The notes beneath the pieces were generated by a model. That model was given only the letters and a program-made list of their open reading frames with translations. It ran no database searches and was not told where the DNA came from. The position numbers were made by a program, and so were the translations under genes. From Lacticaseibacillus hegangensis (GTDB taxonomy: Bacteria > Bacillota > Bacilli > Lactobacillales > Lactobacillaceae), in the NCBI RefSeq assembly GCF_003946465.1, contig NZ_RHOL01000025.1, forward strand, positions 1 through 38,370: a stretch of DNA of 38,370 nt, given 5' to 3'. Shown piece after piece: positions 24,485 through 31,532 of the stretch (its first letter is position 1; each line of letters opens with the position of its first letter).

Positions 24485-26516
24485 TGTCGATCAGCGGCTG
24501 CTGCACGGCGGCGACTACAACCCCGACCAGTGGCTCGATTACCCAGAGATTTTGAAGCAGGATATTGAGCTGATGAAGCAGGCCCACATCAACACCGTCA
24601 CGCTTGGGGTGTTTGCGTGGGACGCGCTGGAGCCCACGGAAGGGCAGTTTGAATTCGGCTGGCTGGACCAGGTGTTTGACGAGATCAACAAACTGGGCGG
24701 CAACGTGGTGCTGGCCACGCCAAGCGGCGCCCGGCCGCGCTGGCTGTCGGAAAAGTACCCCGAGGTCAACCGCGTCGATGACCGCCTGCAGCGCCACCAC
24801 CACGGCTTCCGCCACGACCACTGCTACTCGAGTCCGGTGTACCGGCAAAAGGTGCAGGAAATCGACCGCCGGCTGGCCGAGCGCTATGGCAACAATCCGG
24901 CGCTTTCCATGTGGCACATTTCCAACGAATTTTCCGGCGAGTGCTTCTGCGATTTGTGTGAGGCCAATTGGCAACAGTGGCTGCGGGATAAGTACGGCAG
25001 TCTGAAGGCGCTGAACGACGCCTGGCTGATGAGTTTTTGGAGCGGCCTGTACACGGATTGGCAGCAAATCAAGGTGCCCAGCCAGTTGGCGACGACCAAG
25101 ACCCACGGCATGGCGCTGGACTGGAAGCGGTTCGTGACGGACATGACCATCGACTTTTTCGACATGGAAAAAGCCACGGTCAAGGCGGCCAACCCCGCGG
25201 TGCCCGTGACCACCAACTTCATGGCGGAAGGCTCAAACGGCGACTTTGTGCCGCTTGAAGGCATCGACTACGCCAAGTTTGCGCAGCACGTCGACGTCGT
25301 GTCCTGGGACGCTTACCCGCAGTGGAACAACAACTTCGAACCGTTTGCCGAAACGGCCATGAAGACGGCGTTCGTTCACGACACCTTCTACGGCCTGAAA
25401 AACCAGCCGTTTCTGGTGATGGAGTCCACGCCGTCGCGCGTCAACTCGCCGGTGGCCAAGGCCAAGCGGCCGGGCGTGCACGCGCTGAGCTCGTTTCAGC
25501 AGATCGCGCACGGCTCGGAAGGCAGTCTCTACTTTCAGTTCCGGCAGGCCCGCGCTAACTCGGAGAAATTCCACAGCGCCGTGGTCGGCCACGACAACGA
25601 CCCGCACAACCGCGTGTTCCAGGAAGTCGCGGCGTACGGGGCGCGGCTGGACAAGCTGGGCGGCGTGCGCGGCAGCAAGCGTCAGGCCCGCGTCGCGATT
25701 TTGTACGACTGGCAAAGCCTCTGGGCCCAAAAGCGCGAGGCCGCGTTCGGGCGCGACCGCAAGCGCTACTTCCAGACGCTGGAGGACCACTACGCCTACT
25801 TTTGGCAGCATGACATTCCCGTGGCGCTGGTGCCGACCAGCCGCGATTTTTCCGGCTACGACATTGTCATTGCGCCGATGCTGTACGTGATGACGCCAAA
25901 GCTTGAGGCGCGGCTGAGCGATTACGTGGCCGGTGGTGGGACGTTGGTGTCCAGTTACTTCACCGGCATCGTCGATCCGCACGACACGGTGCTGTTAAAC
26001 GGCTGGCCAAAGCCGCTGCAACAGCTCTTTGGCATCCGGCCGACCGAGTTTGACTCCGTGTACGAAGGCGAGCACAACCGCCTGGCGTATGCCGGGCAGG
26101 TTTTCCAAACCAGCGAGTTCGCGCAACTCATGGTCGCCACCAGCGCTACGGTGCTGGGGACCTACGAGGCTGATTTTTACAAGGGGACGCCGGCGGTGAC
26201 GCGTAATGCCGTTGGTCAGGGCCGCGCTTACTACATCGGGCCGCGCACCGGGCGCGATTTTCTCGATGTGTTCTACGAGCGGCTGTGCCATGACCGGGAG
26301 TTGCGCGAGCCGCTGCTCGAAGAAACCCGGCCGGAGGTGTCCGTGCAGGCGCGCACCGGCGCGGATCAGACCTACTATTTTGTCATGAACATGAGCGCCG
26401 ATAAGCAGGCGGTTACGACAACCATGGCGACGGTCGATGCCGAGTCCGGCAAGCGCATTGCGGCTGGGCCGCTGACCCTGCCTGCGTATAGCGTGCGCGT
26501 GCTGCGCAGCAAGTAA
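24474..26516 (+). CDS. Beta-galactosidase, GH42
   Basis: A 680-residue GH42 enzyme. The N-terminal signature HGGDYNPDQW is at 11-20. The acid/base is E152 in HISNEFSGECFC, next to a cysteine cluster (ECFCDLCEANW) that binds zinc in several family members. The nucleophile is E317 in FLVMESTPSRVN. A trimerisation domain (about 390-600; VAILYDWQSLWA, GGGTLVSSYFTG) and a small C-terminal beta domain follow. No signal peptide. AAGGAGG gives a strong start inside the end of the GH36 gene, so the two are translationally coupled. It probably cleaves beta-galactosides or galacto-oligosaccharides. Codon use is GC-rich, like its neighbours. Confidence 0.92.
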   Translation: MRFDVDQRLLHGGDYNPDQWLDYPEILKQDIELMKQAHINTVTLGVFAWDALEPTEGQFEFGWLDQVFDEINKLGGNVVLATPSGARPRWLSEKYPEVNRVDDRLQRHHHGFRHDHCYSSPVYRQKVQEIDRRLAERYGNNPALSMWHISNEFSGECFCDLCEANWQQWLRDKYGSLKALNDAWLMSFWSGLYTDWQQIKVPSQLATTKTHGMALDWKRFVTDMTIDFFDMEKATVKAANPAVPVTTNFMAEGSNGDFVPLEGIDYAKFAQHVDVVSWDAYPQWNNNFEPFAETAMKTAFVHDTFYGLKNQPFLVMESTPSRVNSPVAKAKRPGVHALSSFQQIAHGSEGSLYFQFRQARANSEKFHSAVVGHDNDPHNRVFQEVAAYGARLDKLGGVRGSKRQARVAILYDWQSLWAQKREAAFGRDRKRYFQTLEDHYAYFWQHDIPVALVPTSRDFSGYDIVIAPMLYVMTPKLEARLSDYVAGGGTLVSSYFTGIVDPHDTVLLNGWPKPLQQLFGIRPTEFDSVYEGEHNRLAYAGQVFQTSEFAQLMVATSATVLGTYEADFYKGTPAVTRNAVGQGRAYYIGPRTGRDFLDVFYERLCHDRELREPLLEETRPEVSVQARTGADQTYYFVMNMSADKQAVTTTMATVDAESGKRIAAGPLTLPAYSVRVLRSK

Positions 26517-26594
26517 TTAGGGCGCAAAACATCCTCCAACTGCACTTGGCCCTGTCAAGTTGACAGATGAAATAGTATAAAGTTTTGTCTGTTT

Positions 26595-27488
26595 TTAAAT
26601 GGCTTCATCCCAATATTCATCCGGGGTGAGGCCATTTCTTTGTGCTGAACGATTGTGATGATTGAAGTAATGGATGCCTTCCTCAACTAGCCTGACGAGT
26701 TCCTGATAGGTCTTTGCCATCGGGTGTCGCTCCATCCACCGCAACTTGAATTCGTTCCACCAACGCTCCATCGGTGCGTTGTCGTAAGGGGTGCCTGGTC
26801 GTGACATACTGCGCTTCACATTGTGGAACTCCAGAAAATGGTTAAATGTTCCTGATGTATATGCTGAGCCGCGGTCTGTGTGCACCAGCGGGTGTACTTC
26901 GCCAGAGGCCTCAAACGCCCGCTGGAACACTTGAATCTCTGCGGAGGCAGTCTCGGTATTGCTGAGGTTAGACGAGAGTAAACGGCGTCCATACAGGTCA
27001 AGCACGCCACTCAGACGCATAGTGTACTCACCATTCATGCCATACTTCAATTCTGTTGAGTCTGATAACCAGACCTGGTTTGGGCCATCAACTTCAAAGT
27101 TCTGGTTGAGTACATTGTCGAGCACGTGCTGTTCACTTTCCTTGCGCCGATGGCGCTTCTTGACACGAATCTGGCAGTGGATGCCCAACTCTCTTTGCAC
27201 CCGTTTAACCATCTTGACCGTCACCGGAAAGGTAATCTCGGCGTCATGCTGAAGGGCAATTAAGAGGTTGTCTGCGCCAATCCCCTGGTGATGAAAGTCG
27301 TACCAGCATTGCGCTCTTTCCTTGAGCTTGGTATCGCGTTGTTCCCAGACTGTCTCGGTGCGTCTGAGCCCCTTATAGTAGGCTTGCCGACTCACGCCGA
27401 TAAGCCTTAAAAGCGTTGACACGGCACCGTGATTGCCTTGACTGACCTCTCTGATTGCGACGTAGGCCAGTCGACGTTGCTTGTTCAC
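26595..27488 (-). CDS. IS3-family transposase OrfB (DDE integrase domain)
   Basis: A 297-residue catalytic part of the transposase. An HTH_21-like N-terminal region (YDFHHQGIGADNLLIALQ) precedes the rve integrase core. The DDE residues are D in VWLSDSTELKYG, D in VHTDRGSAYTS and E in DNAPMERWWNEFK, followed by YFNHHNRSAQRNGLTPDEYW. It starts with a GTG that overlaps the orfA stop as GTGA. In this family the active product is usually an OrfAB fusion made by -1 frameshifting, and an A7 slip site lies 24 bases upstream of the GTG. Confidence 0.92.
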   Translation of the reverse strand: MNKQRRLAYVAIREVSQGNHGAVSTLLRLIGVSRQAYYKGLRRTETVWEQRDTKLKERAQCWYDFHHQGIGADNLLIALQHDAEITFPVTVKMVKRVQRELGIHCQIRVKKRHRRKESEQHVLDNVLNQNFEVDGPNQVWLSDSTELKYGMNGEYTMRLSGVLDLYGRRLLSSNLSNTETASAEIQVFQRAFEASGEVHPLVHTDRGSAYTSGTFNHFLEFHNVKRSMSRPGTPYDNAPMERWWNEFKLRWMERHPMAKTYQELVRLVEEGIHYFNHHNRSAQRNGLTPDEYWDEAI

Positions 27489-28159
27489 CCCCTGTGCTGA
27501 AGTTCCTTGAATTTTTTTACGAATGCCTCCACCAGCTCTTTGTCGGCTAGCTCAGCCTTGAGGCGACGCACCTCCAAACGTAGCTTCTCGGTCTCTGTAA
27601 GATCAGCTTCAGCTTTGTGATGGCCCCGGTTATCAACGAGGGCCTCATAACCGCTATCTTTGGCCTTGAGTACCCAGGAACGAGCCTGTTGGTAGGAGAC
27701 TTGAAAATGCTCCGCAGCTTCGCTGTAGGAGTGCCTGCCCTTGGTCACATACTCGACCACTTCAATTCGTTCTTCGAATGTTGTCTTCCGACTCATAGTA
27801 GGGACCTGCTTTCTGAACGGCGATGCTGTCAAAGTCTTGTCCTCATTATACTTGGAAAGCCAATCATGGAGTTGTCTCGCTGACCGCAAACCAAATCGTA
27901 TAGCCAATTCGCTAAGCGTTCCTTCGCCAGTTTGATAAGCTAAGACCGCTGCCAGTTTGAGCGATGATGTATAGTGCTTATTCTTCCTAGCTTCACTGAG
28001 GCCTTCAAGCCCATCACGCGCGTATCGCTCCCGCCACCGTGCAAGAATGTGCTCGCTAAGACCATGCTGATGCTCAAACGTCTTCGAGCTAATGCCCGAC
28101 TGTGCAAATTCCTCCAGAAAAGCAAGCTTTTCCTCTGCTGTATATCTTGATCTAGGCAT
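27485..28159 (-). CDS. IS3-family transposase OrfA (helix-turn-helix protein)
   Basis: A 224-residue DNA-binding protein with three successive helix-turn-helix-like segments: SSKTFEHQHGLSEHILARWRERY, TLSELAIRFGLRSARQLHDWL and SYSEAAEHFQVSYQQARSWVLKA. A leucine-zipper-like C-terminus follows (EKLRLEVRRLKAELADKELVEAF). It is longer than classical IS150 OrfA because of the repeated HTH unit. It starts with ATG 28159 behind GGAGGG. It binds the element's ends and supplies the N-terminus of the OrfAB fusion. Confidence 0.9.
   Translation of the reverse strand: MPRSRYTAEEKLAFLEEFAQSGISSKTFEHQHGLSEHILARWRERYARDGLEGLSEARKNKHYTSSLKLAAVLAYQTGEGTLSELAIRFGLRSARQLHDWLSKYNEDKTLTASPFRKQVPTMSRKTTFEERIEVVEYVTKGRHSYSEAAEHFQVSYQQARSWVLKAKDSGYEALVDNRGHHKAEADLTETEKLRLEVRRLKAELADKELVEAFVKKFKELQHRG
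27512..27518 (-). other. A7 slippery site for -1 frameshifting in the IS
   Basis: On the minus strand orfA reads GTA AAA AAA TTC, i.e. A AAA AAA in the X XXY YYZ frame. A -1 slip continues ATT CAA GGA and stays open through the orfB GTG into the integrase frame. Confidence 0.75.
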
Positions 28160-28177
28160 ACAAATATCCCTCCATGA

Positions 28178-28210
28178 TTGTCAGATGAATTATGATATTT
28201 CATCTGACAA
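28178..28210. repeat. Nested inverted repeat at the right end of the IS
   Basis: TTGTCAGATGAA (28178-28189) and TTCATCTGACAA (28199-28210) are perfect 12-base arms with a 9-base loop. The outer arm is the right terminal repeat; the inner arm is an extra inverted copy. On the minus strand this forms a hairpin just before the orfA Shine-Dalgarno (28168-28173), where it could block translation of impinging transcripts. Confidence 0.8.
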
Positions 28211-28262
28211 CCACAAAGGGATTATCGCAAACTTCAATGTTGGGGGATGTTTTTGTCGTGGG

Positions 28263-29027
28263 TTACTGTTTGACGGCGCGAGAATGACGCGCCGCTTTTT
28301 TCGTCGGGAATGGCGCGATTTTGATCTCAGCGCTGACCCGCGTTGTTTCATACGGGAAGTGGACCTCCGAATAGTCGAAGGGCTTGCCCTCCTCGGTGTA
28401 GTTGACCTGCTTGATGGCCAGCACTGGGTCGTTTAGCGTGGCCCCGAGCGCTTCAACGTCCTTGGCGGTCGCCTTGAGTGCGTAGACTTTGCGGTGCGAG
28501 CCGGCAATCGTGATCCCGTGAGCCCGAAGCGCCGCGTAAATGGAGCCCTTCAGAATTTCTTCCGTGAGGGGCATAATCGCGACGGGCATGATGGTGTGCT
28601 CAAACGAGTAGGTGCGGCCATCGACGTAGCGGACGCGCTCGATGACGTAAACCGGCTCGGCGGGGCCGATCATCAGCTGGTGCTGCTCGTCCTCGCTTGC
28701 GAGGCGCGCGGCGAAGCTGAGGATCTTGCTGGTCACTTTGCGGCCTTTCATGGTTTCAGTGGTGCCGACCGGTCGATTCAGCGGCGTGAAGTCTGCCTGG
28801 CTGCTGCGAAAGTCCTTGCGCAAAAAGGTCCCAGCGCCGCGCTTAGAATACACGACGCCGTCCATGATCAGCGACTGGATCGCCTTGCGCACAGTCAGGC
28901 GCGTGGTGTGAAAATGGGCCGCCAGCCATTCCTGGCTCGGCAGCAGGTCGCCTGGGGCGTAGTGGCCGCTGGTGAACATTTTTTTAAGTTCTGCTGTGAC
29001 TTCTTGGTATTTGTACATGCGGATCAT
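28263..29027 (-). CDS. GntR-family regulator (HutC/UTRA type)
   Basis: A 254-residue regulator. The winged helix at about 5-75 contains YAPGDLLPSQEWLAAHFHTTRLTVRKAIQSL and SKRGAGTFLRKD. The UTRA effector domain at about 95-240 contains EPVYVIERVRYVDGRTYSFEHTIMP and KPFDYSEVHFPYE. UTRA members usually sense sugar phosphates such as GlcN-6P. The start at 29027 has a weak site; an in-frame ATG at 29018 is an alternative. It is convergent with the GH36-GH42 operon across the IS and transcribed away from the unknown gene pair. Its target genes cannot be told from position. Confidence 0.88.
   Translation of the reverse strand: MIRMYKYQEVTAELKKMFTSGHYAPGDLLPSQEWLAAHFHTTRLTVRKAIQSLIMDGVVYSKRGAGTFLRKDFRSSQADFTPLNRPVGTTETMKGRKVTSKILSFAARLASEDEQHQLMIGPAEPVYVIERVRYVDGRTYSFEHTIMPVAIMPLTEEILKGSIYAALRAHGITIAGSHRKVYALKATAKDVEALGATLNDPVLAIKQVNYTEEGKPFDYSEVHFPYETTRVSAEIKIAPFPTKKAARHSRAVKQ
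28275..28301 (+). terminator. Plus-strand terminator stranded beyond the IS
   Basis: GGCGCG (28275-28280) and CGCGCC (28288-28293) followed by GCTTTTTT. It overlaps the 3' end of the GntR gene and faces the galactosidase operon, whose end is now about 1.75 kb away because of the IS. It was probably that operon's original terminator. Confidence 0.6.
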
Positions 29028-29157
29028 CTTCTGTTCTGCAGTGGGCGTTGATTGCCCAATTCACGTTTATAACCTTTTTTGTCGTGGTTCTCAGTGCTTA
29101 TTTTACACCGTAAGCGTTCTCGATGTTGATAAAGAAACTAGTGTGATGCAATCGGGC

Positions 29158-29214
29158 AAAAAAATGAGGCCCCGTCAACGAGTTTGCCAGGGGGCAATTG
29201 TTGGCGGGAGCCTT
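29158..29214 (-). terminator. Terminator of the unknown gene pair
   Basis: On the minus strand AGGCTCCCGCCAAC pairs imperfectly with GTTGACGGGGCCT, followed by a run of seven T. It lies just after the stop at 29223. Confidence 0.65.
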
Positions 29215-29222
29215 GGGGAAAA

Positions 29223-29957
29223 TTATTCAGTCTGTCGCCCCAGCTTCAGCCACTTGAGATACTGCTCATGGCGCACGAGCGGGGTGGTGTAAAGCGCTGG
29301 GTCATTTTCAAGCACATCCTGACCGGGAATGGCTTTGATCACCTGCATGTCTGAACCAGGGTCAGGCAAAATCAGATACCGCCGCTCATTGGTCTCGTCG
29401 GCGCGCATCTGGTTGAGCAGGTCCGTCCAAAGCCGTTTTTGCTCGGCAAGCTGATGACTGACATTGCGCGGCGTTTTGCCGTTGACCTTGGTGATCTCGC
29501 GCCACTGACTTTGGTAAGCGGCAAAGGTGAGCACGCCCCCGGCAAAGCGTTTGTCGAGCCCCTCGCTGATGTGCAGTAGGCTATTCGCCGGAGCTGCAGC
29601 CCGCCACCATTGTGCCATGTTAAAAATCTTCCTTCTCACGTTTTCGGCCTTGTGCCGGTTGGCAGGAGACAGAATCACGAACGGTTGCGGTTCGCCGACC
29701 ACACTGACAATTTCCCCGATGCGGGCCGTTGACTGGGCGAAGTCGCGGCCGAACGGAAAATAAAACTGGGTGCGAGTGGGCGGGTCTGCAAGGCGCGCCG
29801 CGCGCTCACTCTGCGCCTCGGTCGGATTATCCAGGTCGATGTCGGCATACTTGAGCACGTAATGAACCAGATCCAGCTCGCCGAACCGACCGTCCTGGGT
29901 CATGATCGTGGCGGTTTGGCCGCCTTCAATCAAGCCTTCAAAAAAGTACCTAGTCAT
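29223..29957 (-). CDS. Unrecognised protein, second of a two-gene operon
   Basis: A 244-residue soluble protein with no signal peptide or membrane helix. I chose ATG 29957 (GGAGG upstream; MTRYFFEGLIEGGQTATIM); the upstream open frame lies inside the neighbour. The N-terminal half has an acidic stretch (YADIDLDNPTEAQSE) and FYFPFGRDFAQS. A central VSVVGEPQPFVILSPANRHKAENVRRKIFNMAQWW looks like a folded core. The C-terminus is LYTTPLVRHEQYLKWLKLGRQ. It overlaps the upstream gene by 8 bases, so the two are coupled. I do not recognise the family and assign no function. Confidence 0.65.
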   Translation of the reverse strand: MTRYFFEGLIEGGQTATIMTQDGRFGELDLVHYVLKYADIDLDNPTEAQSERAARLADPPTRTQFYFPFGRDFAQSTARIGEIVSVVGEPQPFVILSPANRHKAENVRRKIFNMAQWWRAAAPANSLLHISEGLDKRFAGGVLTFAAYQSQWREITKVNGKTPRNVSHQLAEQKRLWTDLLNQMRADETNERRYLILPDPGSDMQVIKAIPGQDVLENDPALYTTPLVRHEQYLKWLKLGRQTE

Positions 29958-30837
29958 GATGGTTTGCCTCCTCGTAAGAGAGCCATGCTTGTTGTTGTTT
30001 TTGCAAACTAGGCGGCACTGGTGGCAAGACGTCAACTGGCCGCCCTGCTGCCAGCCATGCCCGCCGAAAATGCCGCAGTGAGTTGAACAATTCGCGACGG
30101 TGCACCGAATCGAGCGTCTGTTTTTTGACGACAGTCGGCTCACGCGCCTTGGCCTTGATCATCACTTGTTTTCCCGGTTGGCCGACCTTTGTATGACGCG
30201 GATAGATGAGGCGCGGCTGAGCCCCGACCGTCCGCGCGACATTAAACGGTGCCCGCAATAGATAAGTCGTTCGACTCCCAGCCAAGAGCGCAGGCAGTGC
30301 GTTGCGGCGGATCGTCAGCTGCTTGTCATGCATCCGCGCCAGCAGTTCCAGCCAGACCCGGCCTTCTCTGGCAAAAATGCGGTTCTCCTGGTTCTGCAAC
30401 GTGTTCAGGCTGATCTTTCCGGCCAGGTATTCGGCCCGCCATTTTGCGGCGCGAGCGAGCTGGTTGTCGCGGCGGAGAAGGCCGGTGTTAAAGGCGTGTA
30501 AGGTGTTTTGATCGACTGTTAAGATTTCCTGCCGCGTTTTTTGAATGGCTTTGTACTGTTTGGTTTTGGTGATATTCACGGCGGCGACTTGCCCCGTTGC
30601 TCGCAGCCGCTCACCTAAGATCCACACGGTTTTCTGCCACGCCACCGCCTGATTGAATTCGACTTGAATCGGCTGACTGGGGATGGCTAGCCGTTCTCCG
30701 CGCCTGTCCCAAAAGCTGTCCGCGTAAACAACCAGCATCGGCATGTGCTCAAGCTCGCCGCCGGGATTGATGACATAGTTGATTTGACCATCCATGACCC
30801 AGCCTTCGATTGTCAGCAGTACTGGCTTCTGAACCAT
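29950..30837 (-). CDS. Unrecognised basic protein, first of a two-gene operon
   Basis: A 295-residue protein rich in arginine and lysine (TKTKQYKAIQKTRQE, RTVGAQPRLIYPRHTKVGQ). Residues 1-90 (VLLTIEGWVMDGQINYVINPGG...VWILGERLRATGQVA) read like a small beta-barrel, reminiscent of an OB fold, but this is only an impression. The middle is helical and charged, and the end is proline-rich (PVDVLPPVPPSLQKQQQAW). ATG 30837 follows GAGAGGGGG. Composition is GC-rich like the GntR gene next door. Nucleic-acid binding is possible from the charge but unproven. Confidence 0.65.
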   Translation of the reverse strand: MVQKPVLLTIEGWVMDGQINYVINPGGELEHMPMLVVYADSFWDRRGERLAIPSQPIQVEFNQAVAWQKTVWILGERLRATGQVAAVNITKTKQYKAIQKTRQEILTVDQNTLHAFNTGLLRRDNQLARAAKWRAEYLAGKISLNTLQNQENRIFAREGRVWLELLARMHDKQLTIRRNALPALLAGSRTTYLLRAPFNVARTVGAQPRLIYPRHTKVGQPGKQVMIKAKAREPTVVKKQTLDSVHRRELFNSLRHFRRAWLAAGRPVDVLPPVPPSLQKQQQAWLSYEEANHHD

Positions 30838-31039
30838 GATGCGTGCCCCCTCTCAAATGTTTGGGGTCAGTGTAATCCTGGAATGAGGGAAAATAAAATA
30901 ATATGCTTGAAAACTATTGATCATGGCATCTTGGATAGAACCTGTTGAGAATTGGTGATTAAATTCAAATATTATATTTTTGTTCACGAATACTGTGAAA
31001 TTTTAGACAAAATCATTTACAAAATTGACAATAAAATAT
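30838..31039. other. AT-rich intergenic region
   Basis: About 200 bases with no gene I can support. It holds a short palindrome (TTCAC...GTGAA near 30984) and the promoter region of the leftward gene pair. Composition drops sharply from the GC-rich genes on the left, suggesting an island boundary. Confidence 0.5.
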
Positions 31040-31069
31040 TTGACAGCGTTTCCAACTAGGCGCTATTGT
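31040..31069 (+). promoter_or_regulatory. Candidate promoter of a structured RNA
   Basis: TTGACA (31040-31045) and TATTGT (31064-31069) have an 18-base spacer. A second TTGACA lies at 31025-31030. TGACAGCGTTTCCA (31041-31054) resembles a cre box with two mismatches and would overlap the -35. Confidence 0.55.
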
Positions 31070-31075
31070 AAACTC

Positions 31076-31319
31076 GGATGACGGGTGGGTGAGGAAGGAA
31101 CAACCTCATCAGCACCACCCTGAAACTACCTGGCGATCCGACCTGTACCACAGGGTTGACCAGGCATGCCGAGCCGCCGATCGGTTGGCTAAGAAGCCCA
31201 TACCTGAACGTATGGGGTCCTTTCAGGACGCATGGCAGGATGCTGCTATCACTTTCCTAACTTAATAAAGCGACCCGAAGCGGCAACGCAACGGGGATAG
31301 CAGGCGGGGGAGACCCCGC
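31076..31319 (+). ncRNA. Candidate structured non-coding RNA, unclassified
   Basis: About 245 bases with no sensible reading frame but nearly continuous helices. H1: GGGTGG/CCACCC plus TGAGG/CCTCA (31083-31120). H2: CCTGG/CCAGG enclosing CCTGT/ACAGG (31129-31164). H3: AGCC/GGCT with CCG/CGG (31172-31190). H4: CCCATAC/GTATGGG (31197-31216). H5: GTCC/GGAC (31217-31229). H6: TGCTATC/GATAGCA (31244-31302), a long-range helix. H7: GCGGGG/CCCCGC with a GAGA loop (31304-31319). A promoter precedes it on the plus strand. No plus-strand T-run terminator is evident, so the 3' end is uncertain. I could not match it to tmRNA, RNase P, SRP, 6S or a familiar riboswitch. Confidence 0.5.
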
Positions 31320-31321
31320 AA

Positions 31322-31350
31322 TAAAAAGCCACCGGGGAAATCCCGGTGGC
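31322..31350 (-). terminator. Terminator of the SIS-GH9-ROK operon
   Basis: On the minus strand GCCACCGGG pairs perfectly with CCCGGTGGC (31350-31328) and is followed by TTTTT. A second perfect stem GGACACCAT/ATGGTGTCC (31354-31381) stands just before it. The operon ends at 31533, leaving about 180 bases of 3' untranslated RNA. Confidence 0.8.
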
Positions 31351-31532
31351 AGGGGACACCATTTCGAGAGGGATGGTGTCCTTGGTGTGCGCTCAAACGT
31401 CAGTTCATCCAAAATAGAGCAGTATTTCTTGAAAATTTCACGACGATATTTCTGTTCCATCAATATTCCCGATGCTTCAATACATCAAGGTTGATCTTTT
31501 AAATCCTGCATGAAATATGGTGAATCATAACA

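Larger units (their letters stand above)
26561..28209 (-). mobile_element. IS3-family insertion sequence with orfA and orfB
   Basis: The element is about 1.65 kb and reads leftward. The terminal repeats are TGACAGATGAAATA (26561-26574) and, inverted, TGTCAGATGAAATA (ending at 28209), matching 13 of 14 with the TG...CA ends of the family. No clear 3-4 bp target duplication is seen (AGT against ACC), so the exact ends could shift by a base or two. It sits between the galactoside operon and the convergent GntR gene. Both transposase frames look intact, so it may be active. Confidence 0.85.

Noticed and set aside
26556-28214. Target-site duplication for the IS
   Set aside because: Flanking triplets do not match (AGT against ACC; CAA against CAC with shifted ends), so none is claimed.
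31076-31319. Assignment of the hairpin region to tmRNA, RNase P, SRP RNA, 6S, glmS ribozyme or a group II intron
   Set aside because: The diagnostic sequences of each (tag frame, GAGGAAAGTCC core, SRP loop, domain V and so on) were looked for and not found.
31257-31463. Minus-strand frame beginning MMEQKYRREIFKKYCSILDELTF
   Set aside because: The first 30 residues look protein-like, but the frame runs straight through two perfect hairpins and a terminator into proline-rich low-complexity sequence. No ribosome binding site is clear. At most a gene remnant.
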